From UBA9659 sp965208605 (GTDB lineage Bacteria > Pseudomonadota > Gammaproteobacteria > Pseudomonadales > Azotimanducaceae), in NCBI GenBank assembly GCA_965208605.1, contig OZ242345.1, forward strand, positions 2,480,001 through 2,544,000: a stretch of DNA of 64,000 nt, in the 5' to 3' direction. The translations under genes were made by a program, and so were the position numbers. Each line of letters opens with the position of its first letter. The first letter of the stretch is position 1. The notes under the pieces were generated by a model. The model was not told the DNA's origin. It made no database searches and saw nothing but the letters and a program-made list of their open reading frames with translations. Shown in pieces: positions 34,510 through 44,339 of the stretch.

Positions 34510-37221
34510 ATGCATAATCACATCAAACCTTTTCGTGCCGCCGCAACCGCCGCAACCGCAGTAACAACCGCAGTATTAACCAGAGTAACAACCGCATTAA
34601 CAACCAGAGCATTAACCGCAGTGCTGATTTGGGGGATTAGTTCCTGGGCGCTTGTGGCGACTGCTGCCGAGACTGTTAGTACTGACGAGAATGTGGTGCT
34701 TGAAGAAATCATTGTCACCGCTCAAAAACGCGAACAGAGTCTGCGAGATCTTGCTGCCTCCGTTAATGTAGTCGGTGGCAAGGCTATCAGTGACTACAAT
34801 GTGCTGGATTTCACGGAACTGGAAAATGTGACTACCGGCCTGTTTCTTACTCGTCAAAATGCGAGAAACGCCATCGTCAGCCTGCGCGGCCTGCGCGTTG
34901 ACCCGGAATCGGGTTCGGCGCCCGCTGTGGATATCTATTTGAATGGCGCCCCGGTCCGTAACCGGGTTGCCTTCGGGCAGATGTATGATATTGAACGGGT
35001 GGAGGTACTGCGCGGTCCTCAGGGGGCTTTCCAAGGTAAAACATCCCCTGCGGGTTCCATTCAAATCTATACCAGAAACCCGAATATGAATGAGCTTGAC
35101 GGTTATGCCCAGGCCCAGGCCGGTTCCAACGATGCCACTAGATTCCAGGGCGCCCTGAGCTTGCCGCTGATTAAAAATATACTGGCGGTGAGAATTGCCG
35201 GCGAACATGACCGCAATGATGGTGAGGAGATTACCAATCTCATTACGGGCAAATTGCAGGACCATGAGTCGGAATCCCGGCGGGTCTCAATAGTCTGGAA
35301 TCCGAGCGAGAATTTTAGTGCGGTCTTGAAGTACGACAATATTGAGCGTAAGGACTTTGATGCCAAGCGATTAGAAGGGGCTCGTTCTACCCTTGCCTCT
35401 CCACAGTCGGGTACACCGACCCCCTGTGCCTTTGCGGGCAATATTCCAGCAGCAGCCACCTGTATCACTCTTGATGCGGATGAACGTGCGGCTCTGGCGG
35501 CAACCGATGACTATGTCACCTTTGACGCGGACATCTATAATCTGCATTTGAATTGGTATTTTACTGGGCATAAGTTGTCTTGGAATGTTAACTACATAGA
35601 TTCTGAGAGCTTTTCCCGGCAGGAAAACGACGCCACCTACAATCTGGGTTTGCAGAATGCCCTCCTTGGCCTGGGCCCGACGGGGGTTACCTTTAGCAAT
35701 GATTTCCGCACCTTCCAGACATCGGCCACCAGCGTGACCGCCAAGGTGCACGAACTGCGCCTGGAGTCGGACCGGGAAGGCAACTGGCAGTATATGCTGG
35801 GCTTCTATTCTGATGTTCAGGATACGTTGACACCCTTTATTGCCTGGAGCGCAGCGGCACGGTATGTACCCATTGCGAGTGCCTTTCCGCCAGAGAATTT
35901 AACCGCGCCGATACCGGCAATACCCATGTTTGGGTTGCCCCCCTATGATTTGACCATTACTGGCGGCACGATTGTCGGTGCCAACTTTTCTACTATTGGG
36001 CGTATTCCGTTTGATTCCGAAAATCAAGCCCTATTCACGCACCACAAGATTACCCTCAATGACCGAGTCACCCTGGAAGCAGCACTCCGCTACACTGAGA
36101 CGGAACGTTTCACCGAGACCAATATTCTATTTGGTGAGTATTATCAGCCTGAGTTGGTTGAAATTCAGGGGCTCACCTATAGCACCAGCTTGCCTTTGCC
36201 GGCTACGGTGACCGACCCTGCCGCCCAGGGTTATGCGGCTGGCCTCCAGATGGGCTTTCTCGGTAATATAGGCGCCACGAATATAGTCGCCATTCCAGAG
36301 GAGCTTAAAACTTTTGAGGATGATGCGCTCACTGGGATGCTGTCGGTACGTTATAAGTACAGCGAGGATATGTATATGTATGCCTCTTATAACCGGGGTT
36401 ATCGCATAGGGGGTATCTCGGTGGTACCCGCACCCTTCGCGATACCCTCAGACCTGTTGATCTATGGCCCGGAGAAGAGTGATTCGCTTGAGGTGGGTAT
36501 TAAATCTGGTTTTTGGGATGGGCGCGGTGAGCTGAATGCGGCGCTCTTCCACCAGCGGCTGAATGATCATTTCGGTCGGGTGGTTAATCTGGAGGCGAAT
36601 CGTAACAATATCCCTGATGATACCTGTGTGATGAGTGTTGCTGAAAACTGTATAGATGGATTTCCGGGCGGTATATCTTTTAATGGTGATGCCACCAGTA
36701 CGGGCCTTGAAGTTGAAGCACGACTCCTGCTACTCAATAATTGGTCCCTGAACCTGGGTGCCACCTGGGTTAAAGCGGAATGGGATTCAGCAGCGGCACC
36801 CTGTAATGACCGTACCGCTGATGAAATTGTAGGCCGATGTGATATAGGGGGGCAACAGATTGCCGGTGAGCCGAGCTTCTCTTTTAATCTCAATACGGAA
36901 TATCGCGAGCCTATAAGCGGTGATATGAGCGGCTTCGTCCGTGCTTCATGGAAGTATAAGGGAGATATAGTTTCCACCGCCGCCCAGGCTACGGGTGCTT
37001 CACCGCCTAAGACGGACGCTTACAGTATTATGAATCTGTATCTCGGTGTTGAAAGTGCGTCGGGCCTAGTGCTCACCCTCTGGGCAAAAAATTTGCTTGA
37101 TGAAGATGCGCGTACCGACTTCAGGAATCCGGGAGATAATTTGGATACTGCTGGTGATTTTCAGCAGGTGCATCAAGTTCCTCAGCGCACCTATGGTCTG
37201 ACCACGAGATATAATTTTTAG
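34510..37221 (+). CDS. TonB-dependent outer-membrane receptor
   Basis: A 903-aa receptor. A long signal region with Thr/Ala/Val-rich tandem repeats (TAVTTAVLTRVTTALTTRA) precedes LIWGISSWALVATAA. Then come the TonB box-like LEEIIVTAQKREQS, the plug domain (VSLRGLRVDP, ERVEVLRGPQGAFQGKTSPAGSI) and a 22-strand barrel ending in the expected aromatic residue (TTRYNF). Sequence style matches the sphingomonad/marine receptors found with aromatic and steroid catabolic genes, not siderophore receptors. It is followed by sulfatase and dehydrogenase/oxygenase genes, so it probably imports their substrate. Confidence 0.93.
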   Translation: MHNHIKPFRAAATAATAVTTAVLTRVTTALTTRALTAVLIWGISSWALVATAAETVSTDENVVLEEIIVTAQKREQSLRDLAASVNVVGGKAISDYNVLDFTELENVTTGLFLTRQNARNAIVSLRGLRVDPESGSAPAVDIYLNGAPVRNRVAFGQMYDIERVEVLRGPQGAFQGKTSPAGSIQIYTRNPNMNELDGYAQAQAGSNDATRFQGALSLPLIKNILAVRIAGEHDRNDGEEITNLITGKLQDHESESRRVSIVWNPSENFSAVLKYDNIERKDFDAKRLEGARSTLASPQSGTPTPCAFAGNIPAAATCITLDADERAALAATDDYVTFDADIYNLHLNWYFTGHKLSWNVNYIDSESFSRQENDATYNLGLQNALLGLGPTGVTFSNDFRTFQTSATSVTAKVHELRLESDREGNWQYMLGFYSDVQDTLTPFIAWSAAARYVPIASAFPPENLTAPIPAIPMFGLPPYDLTITGGTIVGANFSTIGRIPFDSENQALFTHHKITLNDRVTLEAALRYTETERFTETNILFGEYYQPELVEIQGLTYSTSLPLPATVTDPAAQGYAAGLQMGFLGNIGATNIVAIPEELKTFEDDALTGMLSVRYKYSEDMYMYASYNRGYRIGGISVVPAPFAIPSDLLIYGPEKSDSLEVGIKSGFWDGRGELNAALFHQRLNDHFGRVVNLEANRNNIPDDTCVMSVAENCIDGFPGGISFNGDATSTGLEVEARLLLLNNWSLNLGATWVKAEWDSAAAPCNDRTADEIVGRCDIGGQQIAGEPSFSFNLNTEYREPISGDMSGFVRASWKYKGDIVSTAAQATGASPPKTDAYSIMNLYLGVESASGLVLTLWAKNLLDEDARTDFRNPGDNLDTAGDFQQVHQVPQRTYGLTTRYNF
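34540..34625. repeat. In-frame tandem repeat in the receptor signal region
   Basis: Degenerate 15-bp-type units (GCAGTAACAACC, GCATTAACC) encode alternating TAV/TTA/RAL blocks within the extended signal peptide. Confidence 0.8.
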
Positions 37222-37283
37222 AAGCGCGCTCAAGAAGAGTCCTCAAGAAGCGCCCTCAGCACCCGCACTCGAAGGCAATGCCG

Positions 37284-37424
37284 CTTGTTCCTCTGGATTC
37301 CCCCCGAACCCGGTCGCCCCACCTTTGGCGGGACGACCGGGCTCTTTGATTCTGACGGGGTTCGGCGAGGATGCTCCCCTCCCGCCGTCATTCTCGAGCT
37401 TGCTCGGGAATCCAGAGCAATGAA
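37284..37424. repeat. REP-like element cluster
   Basis: A shell with a class 3 core in reverse (TTCCTCTGGATTCC...TTTGATTCTGACGG) and a class 1 hairpin at 37389-37411 (ATTCTCGAGC-TT-GCTCGGGAAT), ending AATCCAGAGCAA ~45 bp before the sulfatase start. Confidence 0.8.
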
Positions 37425-37467
37425 CCCACCGGGGCAGTGAATGAGTGAATACATACCGGCAGGTGTT

Positions 37468-39132
37468 ATGAAAATTTGCTCCCCCATACTGGTGTTACTC
37501 TTGACCCTGCCGCAGGGCTTCCCGTTGCTTGCTACGCAATCCCCCGGCACACAAGCCCCCGGCACGCAAAGACCCAATATCATTATCATGCTCGCCGATG
37601 ATCTGGGTTGGAATGATGTCGGCTTCCATGGTGGCGATATTGATACGCCTTCTCTGGACCGGCTGGCGCAAGAAGGCGTAGAACTAAATCGTTTTTACAC
37701 TACACCCATCTGTTCACCCACCCGGGCTGCCTTGATGACCGGGCGTAACCCCATGCGCCTGGGTGTTGCTTATGGCGTGATCATGTCCTGGGACAATGTG
37801 GGGGTGCACCCGGATGAACATTTTATCTCGCAGAGTTTGCAGTCCGCGGGTTATCAAACAGCCATAGTGGGCAAATGGCATCTTGGGCATGCGCAGCAGA
37901 CCTATCATCCGAATAACAGAGGCTTTGAGCATTTCTATGGGCATTTGCATACCGAGGTGGGATATTACCCGCCCTTTGCCGTCCAGGGTGGGAAGGATTT
38001 CCAACGTAACGGGGTCTCTATTGATGATGAAGGTTATGAAACTTCCCTCCTGGCAGAGGAAGCCTCGCGCTACATTCGGGAGCGGGACAAGAAGAAGCCG
38101 TTTTTTCTGTACTTGCCGTTCCTGGCACCCCACACGCCCCTGGATGCGCCCCAGGCATTGCAGGACAAGTACCAAGACATCAATACTGACCTGCCACCTG
38201 CCCGTAGCCAGCAAACCGACTTTACCCGGCGCATTTCCAAACTATTATTAAGGCCAAGTGCCAGACCCATGTACGCTGCTGTGGTAGATGGCATGGACCA
38301 AGCCATCGGCAGGGTCTTGGACACATTGGATGAGGAAGCTATTGCCGACAATACTATCGTGTTGTTTTTTAGTGACAATGGTGGTGCTGCCTATTCTATA
38401 GGGGGTGCAGATAATGCCCCGCTACGTGGTGGCAAGGGCGAAACCTTTGAAGGCGGTATTCGTACGGTCGCACTCATGCGTTGGCCCGCGCAGCTCCCGG
38501 GGGGAGAAAAAATGACCTCCATCATGACGGTGATGGATGTGTTCCCCACTCTGGCAAAAGCGATTGGTATCACCCCGCAAAATACTTTTAAGTTAGATGG
38601 TAAAAATATGTGGCCTGCGATCGCCGAAGGAAAGACCACCGCCCGTGATGAGTATGTATTTTTTGCCTCGGAGACACCGATTTCTGGGCATTTTAATGTG
38701 ACCCTATTCAATGATGAATGGAAACTAGTGCAGGAAATTGATCAAGACCAGCTCAGCACCACAGTGACTCAGTATCTATTCAAAATAACCGATGACCCTT
38801 ATGAATATAAAAATCTGGCAAGTCGCTATCCTGAGCGGGTCAATGACATGGCTGCCAGGATTCGCGATTGGCGTTCGCTCTATCCTATCAGCGGTACTCG
38901 GGTAAGGTTGGTACCGCCGCCGGGCTGGCGTGCCCCCCGGGACTGGGCGACCTATCCCATACCCATGGCCGAGTTGCAAGACCGTGCCGCGCCCGGCATG
39001 CCGCCACCCGGTACGGAAAAGCTCCTGGATATGCAGCATGGCGAACGCGGCAGGTTGCTCTATGACTGTGAAACAAAGTGGTATCTCGGTGGCTTGTGTC
39101 TTCAAAATGCGCTCGAAGATAAGGGCAATTAA
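37468..39132 (+). CDS. Type I sulfatase (arylsulfatase family), exported
   Basis: A 554-aa sulfatase. The signal peptide is MKICSPILVLLLTLPQG. Metal ligands lie in IIMLADDLGWNDVG, and the formylglycine motif is ICSPTRAALMTGR (Cys near residue 82, so the Cys-type needing an FGly-generating enzyme, not present in the window). Later motifs are GKWHLGH, DGMDQAIGRVLD and FFSDNGG. It cleaves sulfate esters in the periplasm. The ATG at 37468 begins the signal peptide; the frame is open to 37441. A small SPGTQAPGTQ duplication follows the signal peptide. It is placed right after the TonB receptor. Confidence 0.93.
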   Translation: MKICSPILVLLLTLPQGFPLLATQSPGTQAPGTQRPNIIIMLADDLGWNDVGFHGGDIDTPSLDRLAQEGVELNRFYTTPICSPTRAALMTGRNPMRLGVAYGVIMSWDNVGVHPDEHFISQSLQSAGYQTAIVGKWHLGHAQQTYHPNNRGFEHFYGHLHTEVGYYPPFAVQGGKDFQRNGVSIDDEGYETSLLAEEASRYIRERDKKKPFFLYLPFLAPHTPLDAPQALQDKYQDINTDLPPARSQQTDFTRRISKLLLRPSARPMYAAVVDGMDQAIGRVLDTLDEEAIADNTIVLFFSDNGGAAYSIGGADNAPLRGGKGETFEGGIRTVALMRWPAQLPGGEKMTSIMTVMDVFPTLAKAIGITPQNTFKLDGKNMWPAIAEGKTTARDEYVFFASETPISGHFNVTLFNDEWKLVQEIDQDQLSTTVTQYLFKITDDPYEYKNLASRYPERVNDMAARIRDWRSLYPISGTRVRLVPPPGWRAPRDWATYPIPMAELQDRAAPGMPPPGTEKLLDMQHGERGRLLYDCETKWYLGGLCLQNALEDKGN

Positions 39133-39185
39133 TAGTCTCTTGAGACCCACTCTAGACAGAGCGCTTTTTGCTTATTGGGGCCTGC

Positions 39186-39245
39186 TGCGCCTTGGTATAC
39201 GGAGTCTTGGTATGCGGAGTCTTGTTATGCTGAGCCTTGGTGTCG
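39186..39245. repeat. 14-16 bp tandem repeat that carries the start of the next gene
   Basis: Four imperfect copies of CGGAGTCTTGGTATG. The copy at 39200-39214 supplies both the GGAG ribosome site and the ATG of the following exported protein. Confidence 0.8.
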
Positions 39246-40822
39246 CGAGCATCTTTGTGGCGATATGTTTGCCGACCCCTGCTCAGGCTGAAAATAGACC
39301 CCCGAAAAATCCCTATCTTGCGGATTCCAGCTACGCCATGGCGCATGGCGACTCGGCACAACAAGATTCAGTTGCCCAGAAGGGCCCCACTGGACCCAGC
39401 CGTACCCTCGGTGCTGCTGATATTGACTATCGTCATCTTGGCCCAGCGCATTTTGGGGCGGTTATTTCCGGTGTCTATGCCGATGGTCGGCGGGTTTTTT
39501 GGGGCAATGGGATTGACCGTATTGTCAAGATGGATCACGACACCTATAGGGTGTTAGACGAGTACTTCTTCCCTGGAGCCATTCGCTATGATGCTGCTCA
39601 GGCTGATGAATCAATCGCCAGTTTTGATAAAAGCAATAGTGGTTTTTGGGCTATTTATCGTGCTTTTAAGGCAATGAGCAAACTGCGAGACCTGTCCAAT
39701 CTCTACACGCTATTGGACCGGGAGCATGTCTATTATGTGGGCTCTAAGCAGGGACTCATCACGGCCTATGTTGATGCTGAGCCTGAGGATTCCCGCTCCC
39801 CAATTATTAAGCATGCTGAGTTTCAACTACCCGACTATATTACCGGTCCTGTCATGGGCTTGAATATGAGTTATGACGGCTGGCTGATAGTCGCGACCGA
39901 GCATGGTTATATGGCCGCTATCAAACGCGATTTTAGTGATTTCCGTTCCATTCGCCTCTTGCATAGTGAGGGTGCCGAAGACAAGGCAACGGGGCCGACG
40001 GGCAAGGGTTGGATTCGTAATGGTTTTGCCATTGACGATGCCGGCGGGGTGTACATTGCCTCTCAAGACCACATGCACAAGGTCATTTGGACTGGCGATG
40101 CGTTCAGCACTGACCCGGCCACCGGTGCCTGGACTGCTGCCTACCGGAATGGCAAGGGAGAAGGCACCGGTGCCACCCCTTCACTCATGGGTTTTGGGCA
40201 TGAAGATCGGTTTGTGGTGCTTACCGACGGTGAAGCCTTGATGAATCTGGTGTTGTTCTGGCGAGATGCTATTCCAGATACTAGTTCAAACGCCGGGCAG
40301 CCAGTGCCGGGGGCACTCAACCGCCGCATTGCTGGCATCTTGCCCGTTGATATGGACGACCCTGAGCTGGAAGCCATTCAATCTGAACAATCTGTCGTGG
40401 TATCGGGCTATGGGGCACTGGTGGTGAACAACAATCCACGCGGCCTGCCCTGGTATCTGCCCGCCCAGGCCGGGAGCTTGCTGAGCAGTGTGCTGGGTAG
40501 TAACCCGGAGTACCAACCCTTTGGGGTGCAGAAATTCGAGTGGAATCCACAAGGGCAGGTACTGCAGGAGGCCTGGGTGAATAAGCAAGTCAGCTCTCCC
40601 AGCAGTGTGCCTATTGTCAGTGCGGGGTCAAACATGGTGTATCTCATTGGTGCAAGAGACAACCGATGGACATTGGAAGCCCTGAACTGGAGCAGTGGCG
40701 AATCCGAGTTTCATCAGGTCATTGGTGGGCAAAGATACAATGTGCTATTTGCAGGCACCATGCTGGATGAAAAGGGACGTATTCATTACGGTACTCCTTG
40801 GGGACGAGTAAGAATTAAATAG
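39212..40822 (+). CDS. Exported protein of unknown function, beta-propeller-like
   Basis: A 536-aa protein with a signal peptide (LGVASIFVAICLPTPAQA). The mature part repeats short blocks such as GVYADGRRVFWGNGIDRIV, MGLNMSYDGWLIVATEHG, GFAIDDAGGVYIASQDHMHKV and SGYGALVVNN at intervals of 50-90 residues, which suggests a beta-propeller. No catalytic motif is recognised. The ATG at 39212 has GGAG seven bases upstream; the frame runs back into the sulfatase gene (ATG at 39107), but those residues are not signal-like. It follows the sulfatase by ~80 bp and probably shares its transcript. Confidence 0.75.
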   Translation: MRSLVMLSLGVASIFVAICLPTPAQAENRPPKNPYLADSSYAMAHGDSAQQDSVAQKGPTGPSRTLGAADIDYRHLGPAHFGAVISGVYADGRRVFWGNGIDRIVKMDHDTYRVLDEYFFPGAIRYDAAQADESIASFDKSNSGFWAIYRAFKAMSKLRDLSNLYTLLDREHVYYVGSKQGLITAYVDAEPEDSRSPIIKHAEFQLPDYITGPVMGLNMSYDGWLIVATEHGYMAAIKRDFSDFRSIRLLHSEGAEDKATGPTGKGWIRNGFAIDDAGGVYIASQDHMHKVIWTGDAFSTDPATGAWTAAYRNGKGEGTGATPSLMGFGHEDRFVVLTDGEALMNLVLFWRDAIPDTSSNAGQPVPGALNRRIAGILPVDMDDPELEAIQSEQSVVVSGYGALVVNNNPRGLPWYLPAQAGSLLSSVLGSNPEYQPFGVQKFEWNPQGQVLQEAWVNKQVSSPSSVPIVSAGSNMVYLIGARDNRWTLEALNWSSGESEFHQVIGGQRYNVLFAGTMLDEKGRIHYGTPWGRVRIK

Positions 40823-40910
40823 CTTGTTAAGACGCAGACTAGCGCCCGTACCTCCAGGTCGTAATCGGGGTTATTGACCCAGTTGAGACCCTGTCTTATA
40901 TTGAATAAAA

Positions 40911-40940
40911 TTGACACACTAGTTACCCCTTTTCTATATT
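40911..40940 (+). promoter_or_regulatory. Sigma70-type promoter for the amidohydrolase-oxygenase operon
   Basis: TTGACA at 40911-40916 and TATATT at 40935-40940 with an 18-base spacer, about 90 bases before the amidohydrolase start. The -35 is a perfect match and the -10 differs at one or two positions. It is the clearest promoter in the window. Confidence 0.65.
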
Positions 40941-41032
40941 ATAAACAGTCTGTAGATGGTGCATAAACAGTAATAGTTTGTGAACGACAGCAGGATGAGC
41001 ATTTTTGTCAACTAACCAGAGAGAGGCAAGTG

Positions 41033-42259
41033 ATGGATAATTTTCTTCTCGTGTCGTCAGACTGCCATGCCGGGCTGCCCATCAAACAATACCGCAAGTA
41101 TGTGGACCCCCAGTATCGGGAAATTTTCGACATAGCAGTACCGATTGAACTTGAAATGACTGATAAGGCATCCCAAACCTTTTTGGTTAAGGAAATCAAC
41201 GAACAATGGCGCAAGGGTATAGAAACCGGGCTCAGTGGTGCTTGGGATCACGATAACAGGATAGATGTGCTTGACCGAGATGGCATTGCTGTTGAGGTGG
41301 TCTTCCCCGATGGGATTACTGAGGTCAACACGCCCCCCTTTGGGGCTGGCATTAGCCTGTCCACAAATGCGCATATCGTTCCTGATTTGCAATGGGCGGG
41401 TGCTCGGGCGCACAACCGCTGGCTGGCAGAGTTTTGTGCCAATGACCCGGTGCGCCACCTGGGTGTGGCGATAATACCGCTGGTTTGGGATATTCAAACC
41501 GCCATTGATGAAGCCCAGTGGGCAGCTGCCAACGGTCTGCGCGGGGTGGTGCTACCCAATCTCCCGGGTACCCAGCCTCAGTATCATCACACTCGGTATC
41601 ATCCTTTTTGGCAGGCCTGTGAAGACCTGGGGTTGATCCTTCACTTCCATTCGGGCGGCGCGCCTATGGAAGAGTTTTTTGGCGTTGATTGGCCCAAAGA
41701 AGAACATCCTGAAAATATCGGCGCGGTGGGTTGTTATGTCTCTGAGGTCTTGTGGTGGACCTACCGGCCGGTGACTTTCATGATTTGGGGCGGTGTTTTT
41801 GAAAGCTTCCCCCAACTCAAGGTGGCGGTAACGGAAACCGGCACCGGCTGGATGATTCCGCCATGGCTACGATTGATGGATCATCAATACCATGATGTAC
41901 AGTTTTCCGCCAAGATGGGCGACTTCAAGAGCCATTTATCCATGTCCCCCTCGGAATACTTCCATCGTAATGTGGGTATTGGGGCTAGTTGCCTGTCCCG
42001 CGCGGATGCTGAGTTGCGGCATGAAATTGGTTTAAAGCAGCTGATGTGGGGTAGCGACTATCCGCATCCTGAAGGCAGTTGGCCCAAGACACATGCGCAT
42101 TTGATGGAAAGTTTTAGCGGTATTGCCGAAGACGAACTGGCTTTGATACTGGGCGAGAATGCGGTGAATTTTTACGGTATTGATCGGAAAGCAGCCCTAT
42201 CAATAGCCGCGCGCATAGGACCTAAAAAGTCTGCATTTGCGGCTCCCCTAAGCCAGTAG
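41033..42259 (+). CDS. Amidohydrolase-2 family metal-dependent hydrolase/decarboxylase
   Basis: A 408-aa TIM-barrel protein of the amidohydrolase 2 (ACMSD-like) family: LLVSSDCHAGLP near the start (DxH variant of HxH), LILHFHSGG, MIWGGVFESFPQLKVAVTETG and MWGSDYPHPEGSWP, with metal-binding His and Asp. Members found with Rieske oxygenases often carry out decarboxylation or C-C hydrolysis. GAGAGG lies six bases before the ATG at 41033; a GTG at 41030 is the alternative. First gene of an apparent four-gene operon. Confidence 0.9.
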   Translation: MDNFLLVSSDCHAGLPIKQYRKYVDPQYREIFDIAVPIELEMTDKASQTFLVKEINEQWRKGIETGLSGAWDHDNRIDVLDRDGIAVEVVFPDGITEVNTPPFGAGISLSTNAHIVPDLQWAGARAHNRWLAEFCANDPVRHLGVAIIPLVWDIQTAIDEAQWAAANGLRGVVLPNLPGTQPQYHHTRYHPFWQACEDLGLILHFHSGGAPMEEFFGVDWPKEEHPENIGAVGCYVSEVLWWTYRPVTFMIWGGVFESFPQLKVAVTETGTGWMIPPWLRLMDHQYHDVQFSAKMGDFKSHLSMSPSEYFHRNVGIGASCLSRADAELRHEIGLKQLMWGSDYPHPEGSWPKTHAHLMESFSGIAEDELALILGENAVNFYGIDRKAALSIAARIGPKKSAFAAPLSQ

Positions 42260-42261
42260 AG

Positions 42262-42372
42262 CAGGAGCCCTCAGCGGGTTTATAGATAAAGAGCCCTCAG
42301 CGGGTTTATATGTAAAGAGCCCTCAGCGGGTTTATAGGTAAAGAGCCCTCAGCGGGTTTATATATAAAGAAC
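42262..42372. repeat. 26-bp tandem repeat upstream of the SDR gene
   Basis: Four copies of GAGCCCTCAGCGGGTTTATA followed by GATAAA (with TATGTAAA, GGTAAA and TATAAA variants at the end) plus a partial fifth. There are no spacers. The same core, GAGCCCTCAGCGG, makes the in-frame repeat of the MlaA gene at 47806. Confidence 0.95.
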
Positions 42373-42392
42373 CTTCTGCCAGAGGATACAGT

Positions 42393-43271
42393 ATGAAAGA
42401 TTTTACCGACAAGCTTGCAGTCATCACCGGGGGTGCTAGTGGTGTAGGGCGTTCTATTGCTTTTGCTCTGGGCAAGCGGGGTGCCAGGATAGTGATTTCC
42501 GATGTGGACCAGGGGGCGCTTGAAGCAACCAGCCAAGCACTGACCGATGCGGGCATCACTGCCCGCGGTGTGTATTGTGATGTGACCTCAATGGACTCTT
42601 GTCAGGCTTTAGCAGATTCGGCACTTGAAACTCATGGTGGTATTGACCTGGTGTTTGCCAATGCGGGCATCGCCGCCGGCGAAGCAGGTGCCCTGTGGGA
42701 ATATTCGGAAAAGGACTGGCACTGGAGTTTTAATGTCAATATCTGGGGCGTAATTCATACTATTCGTGCTTTTATGCCCATTTTGATAGCCCAGGACCGT
42801 GAAGCGCATTTCAGCATTACCGGCTCCGGCAATGGTGGCTTGGTTATCCTCCCCGATGTACCCATTTACACCGCTACTAAGGCGGCGGTGCATGCCATAA
42901 CGGAAAATCTTTATATCCAAACCGAAGCCACCCCCATCAATGTGCATGCGCTCTTTCCCGGTCCCCATGTGGTGGATACGGGGCTGTTCAACTCGTCCCG
43001 GGTACGTCCAGAAGAGTTTAAAAAACCGGGTGTAGAAACGAATGAAACCGGCATCAGCTCGGTTGAGGATATGCTGAAGATGGCGCAAGAATTCGGTATC
43101 ACCCTAGAGGTTACCCACCCGGACGAGGTCGCCGAGATGGCGATCAAAGGCATTGAAAATAATCAATTTTGGATCCTAGCTACCACTCCAGGCACTGATG
43201 CTGCACTGCAGGCGAGGCTGGATATGATCAACAACCGTACTAATCCTGTCAGACTGATGCTCGGAGGCTAA
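42393..43271 (+). CDS. Short-chain dehydrogenase/reductase
   Basis: A 292-aa classical SDR. ITGGASGVGRSIA forms the nucleotide loop, NAGIAAG the conserved NAG, and ITGSGNGG...YTATKAAVHA the catalytic Ser and YxxxK. NAD preference is likely from SDVDQ after beta-2. AGAGGA precedes the ATG. The Rieske oxygenase gene starts four bases after its stop. It probably oxidises a hydroxyl made or exposed elsewhere in this cluster. Confidence 0.92.
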   Translation: MKDFTDKLAVITGGASGVGRSIAFALGKRGARIVISDVDQGALEATSQALTDAGITARGVYCDVTSMDSCQALADSALETHGGIDLVFANAGIAAGEAGALWEYSEKDWHWSFNVNIWGVIHTIRAFMPILIAQDREAHFSITGSGNGGLVILPDVPIYTATKAAVHAITENLYIQTEATPINVHALFPGPHVVDTGLFNSSRVRPEEFKKPGVETNETGISSVEDMLKMAQEFGITLEVTHPDEVAEMAIKGIENNQFWILATTPGTDAALQARLDMINNRTNPVRLMLGG

Positions 43272-43275
43272 TAAT

Positions 43276-44328
43276 ATGTCTGCTATCCACGCTACTCATG
43301 ATGCTACTCAGCAAAAATCCCGTTATGAACAACCCATTCCTTATGGCTGGTATTGCGTTGCCTACAGCAATGAGTTGCCGCCGGGGGAGGTAAGACCCCT
43401 CAAGTATTTTGGTGAAGACCTGGTGTTGTTCCGCACCGAAGGGGGGGAAGCCAAAGTGCTGGAAGCCTACTGCCCGCATCTGGGTGCGCACCTGGGACAC
43501 GGTGGGACGGTGCATGCAGGATCCATCGCTTGTCCCTTCCATGGCTGGCAGTTTGACGGTGCTGGCATGCTGACCTCAGTGCCCTACGCCAAAAAAACAC
43601 CGCCCAGAGTTGCCGGTAAGCAGTGCTTGCACAGCTACCCCATCAAGGAGAGTCGGCAGTTGATTTGGGTCTGGTATCACCCGGAGCGGATAACCCCCCT
43701 CTGGGAAGTAGATGAAGTGGAGGAATTGGCGGGCGATAACTGGACGGATTACGACTGCTATGAGTGGCAGGTCAAATCAGTGATTCAGGAAATGGGGGAA
43801 AATGCCGTCGACACCGCGCACTTTGTTTATGTGCATGGCACACCAGAAATACCTGTTGGTGAAATCATAGTGGAAGCGCACCGCCGGTCTACCGATGTTG
43901 CCATCAAGGTGACTGATTTGGATAACCCCACTCCCAAGGGTGAGGCACCCAATATTGTTGATGGCAGGCTGTTTACTCGTAGTGTTGGTCCCGGGCAGAC
44001 GGTGCAGGTATTTGATACTTTTTTCAAAACCGTCATGTTGGGTAGTGTCACGCCTATTGATCGGGAAACTGTGCATCTTCGTTTTACTTTTACCCAGCCC
44101 ATTGGGCAGACCGAGATGCAAAAAAATATCGGCGAGATGGCGATAGCGGAAATAGTGCGTCAGGTGAAGCAGGACATTCCTATCTGGGAACACAAAAAAT
44201 ACCGCGCCAACCCCGTGCTTTGTGATGGGGATGGGCCTATTAACAAATATAGACAATGGTTCCAGCAGTTTTATGTTCCAGAATCTGCTGCCGACCAGGC
44301 TCCCATTCGTTCAACATCCACAGGATAG
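43276..44328 (+). CDS. Rieske non-haem iron oxygenase (KshA-like)
   Basis: A 350-aa oxygenase component. Rieske ligands are CPHLGAHLGHGG and CPFHGWQFDG (C-x-H...C-x2-H, about 66-90). The mononuclear iron triad begins at ENAVDTAHFVYVHG (His about 183 and 188). Length and the ENAVDTAHF pattern resemble KshA and related oxygenases of steroid and cholesterol breakdown, not ring-hydroxylating dioxygenases with large alpha subunits. A reductase partner is not in the window. The ribosome site GGAGG lies inside the end of the SDR gene. Confidence 0.92.
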   Translation: MSAIHATHDATQQKSRYEQPIPYGWYCVAYSNELPPGEVRPLKYFGEDLVLFRTEGGEAKVLEAYCPHLGAHLGHGGTVHAGSIACPFHGWQFDGAGMLTSVPYAKKTPPRVAGKQCLHSYPIKESRQLIWVWYHPERITPLWEVDEVEELAGDNWTDYDCYEWQVKSVIQEMGENAVDTAHFVYVHGTPEIPVGEIIVEAHRRSTDVAIKVTDLDNPTPKGEAPNIVDGRLFTRSVGPGQTVQVFDTFFKTVMLGSVTPIDRETVHLRFTFTQPIGQTEMQKNIGEMAIAEIVRQVKQDIPIWEHKKYRANPVLCDGDGPINKYRQWFQQFYVPESAADQAPIRSTSTG

Positions 44329-44339
44329 AGGTAAACATC

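Noticed and set aside
34510..37221. TonB receptor as a siderophore receptor
   Set aside because: No iron-uptake gene is near; sequence style and neighbours fit organic-compound uptake.
38930..39211. Upstream extension of the propeller-like protein into the sulfatase gene
   Set aside because: The residues are Pro/Arg/Cys-rich shadow translation of the sulfatase; a signal peptide begins at 39212.
42262..42372. CRISPR array
   Set aside because: The 26-bp units are directly head to tail with no unique spacers and no cas genes in the window.
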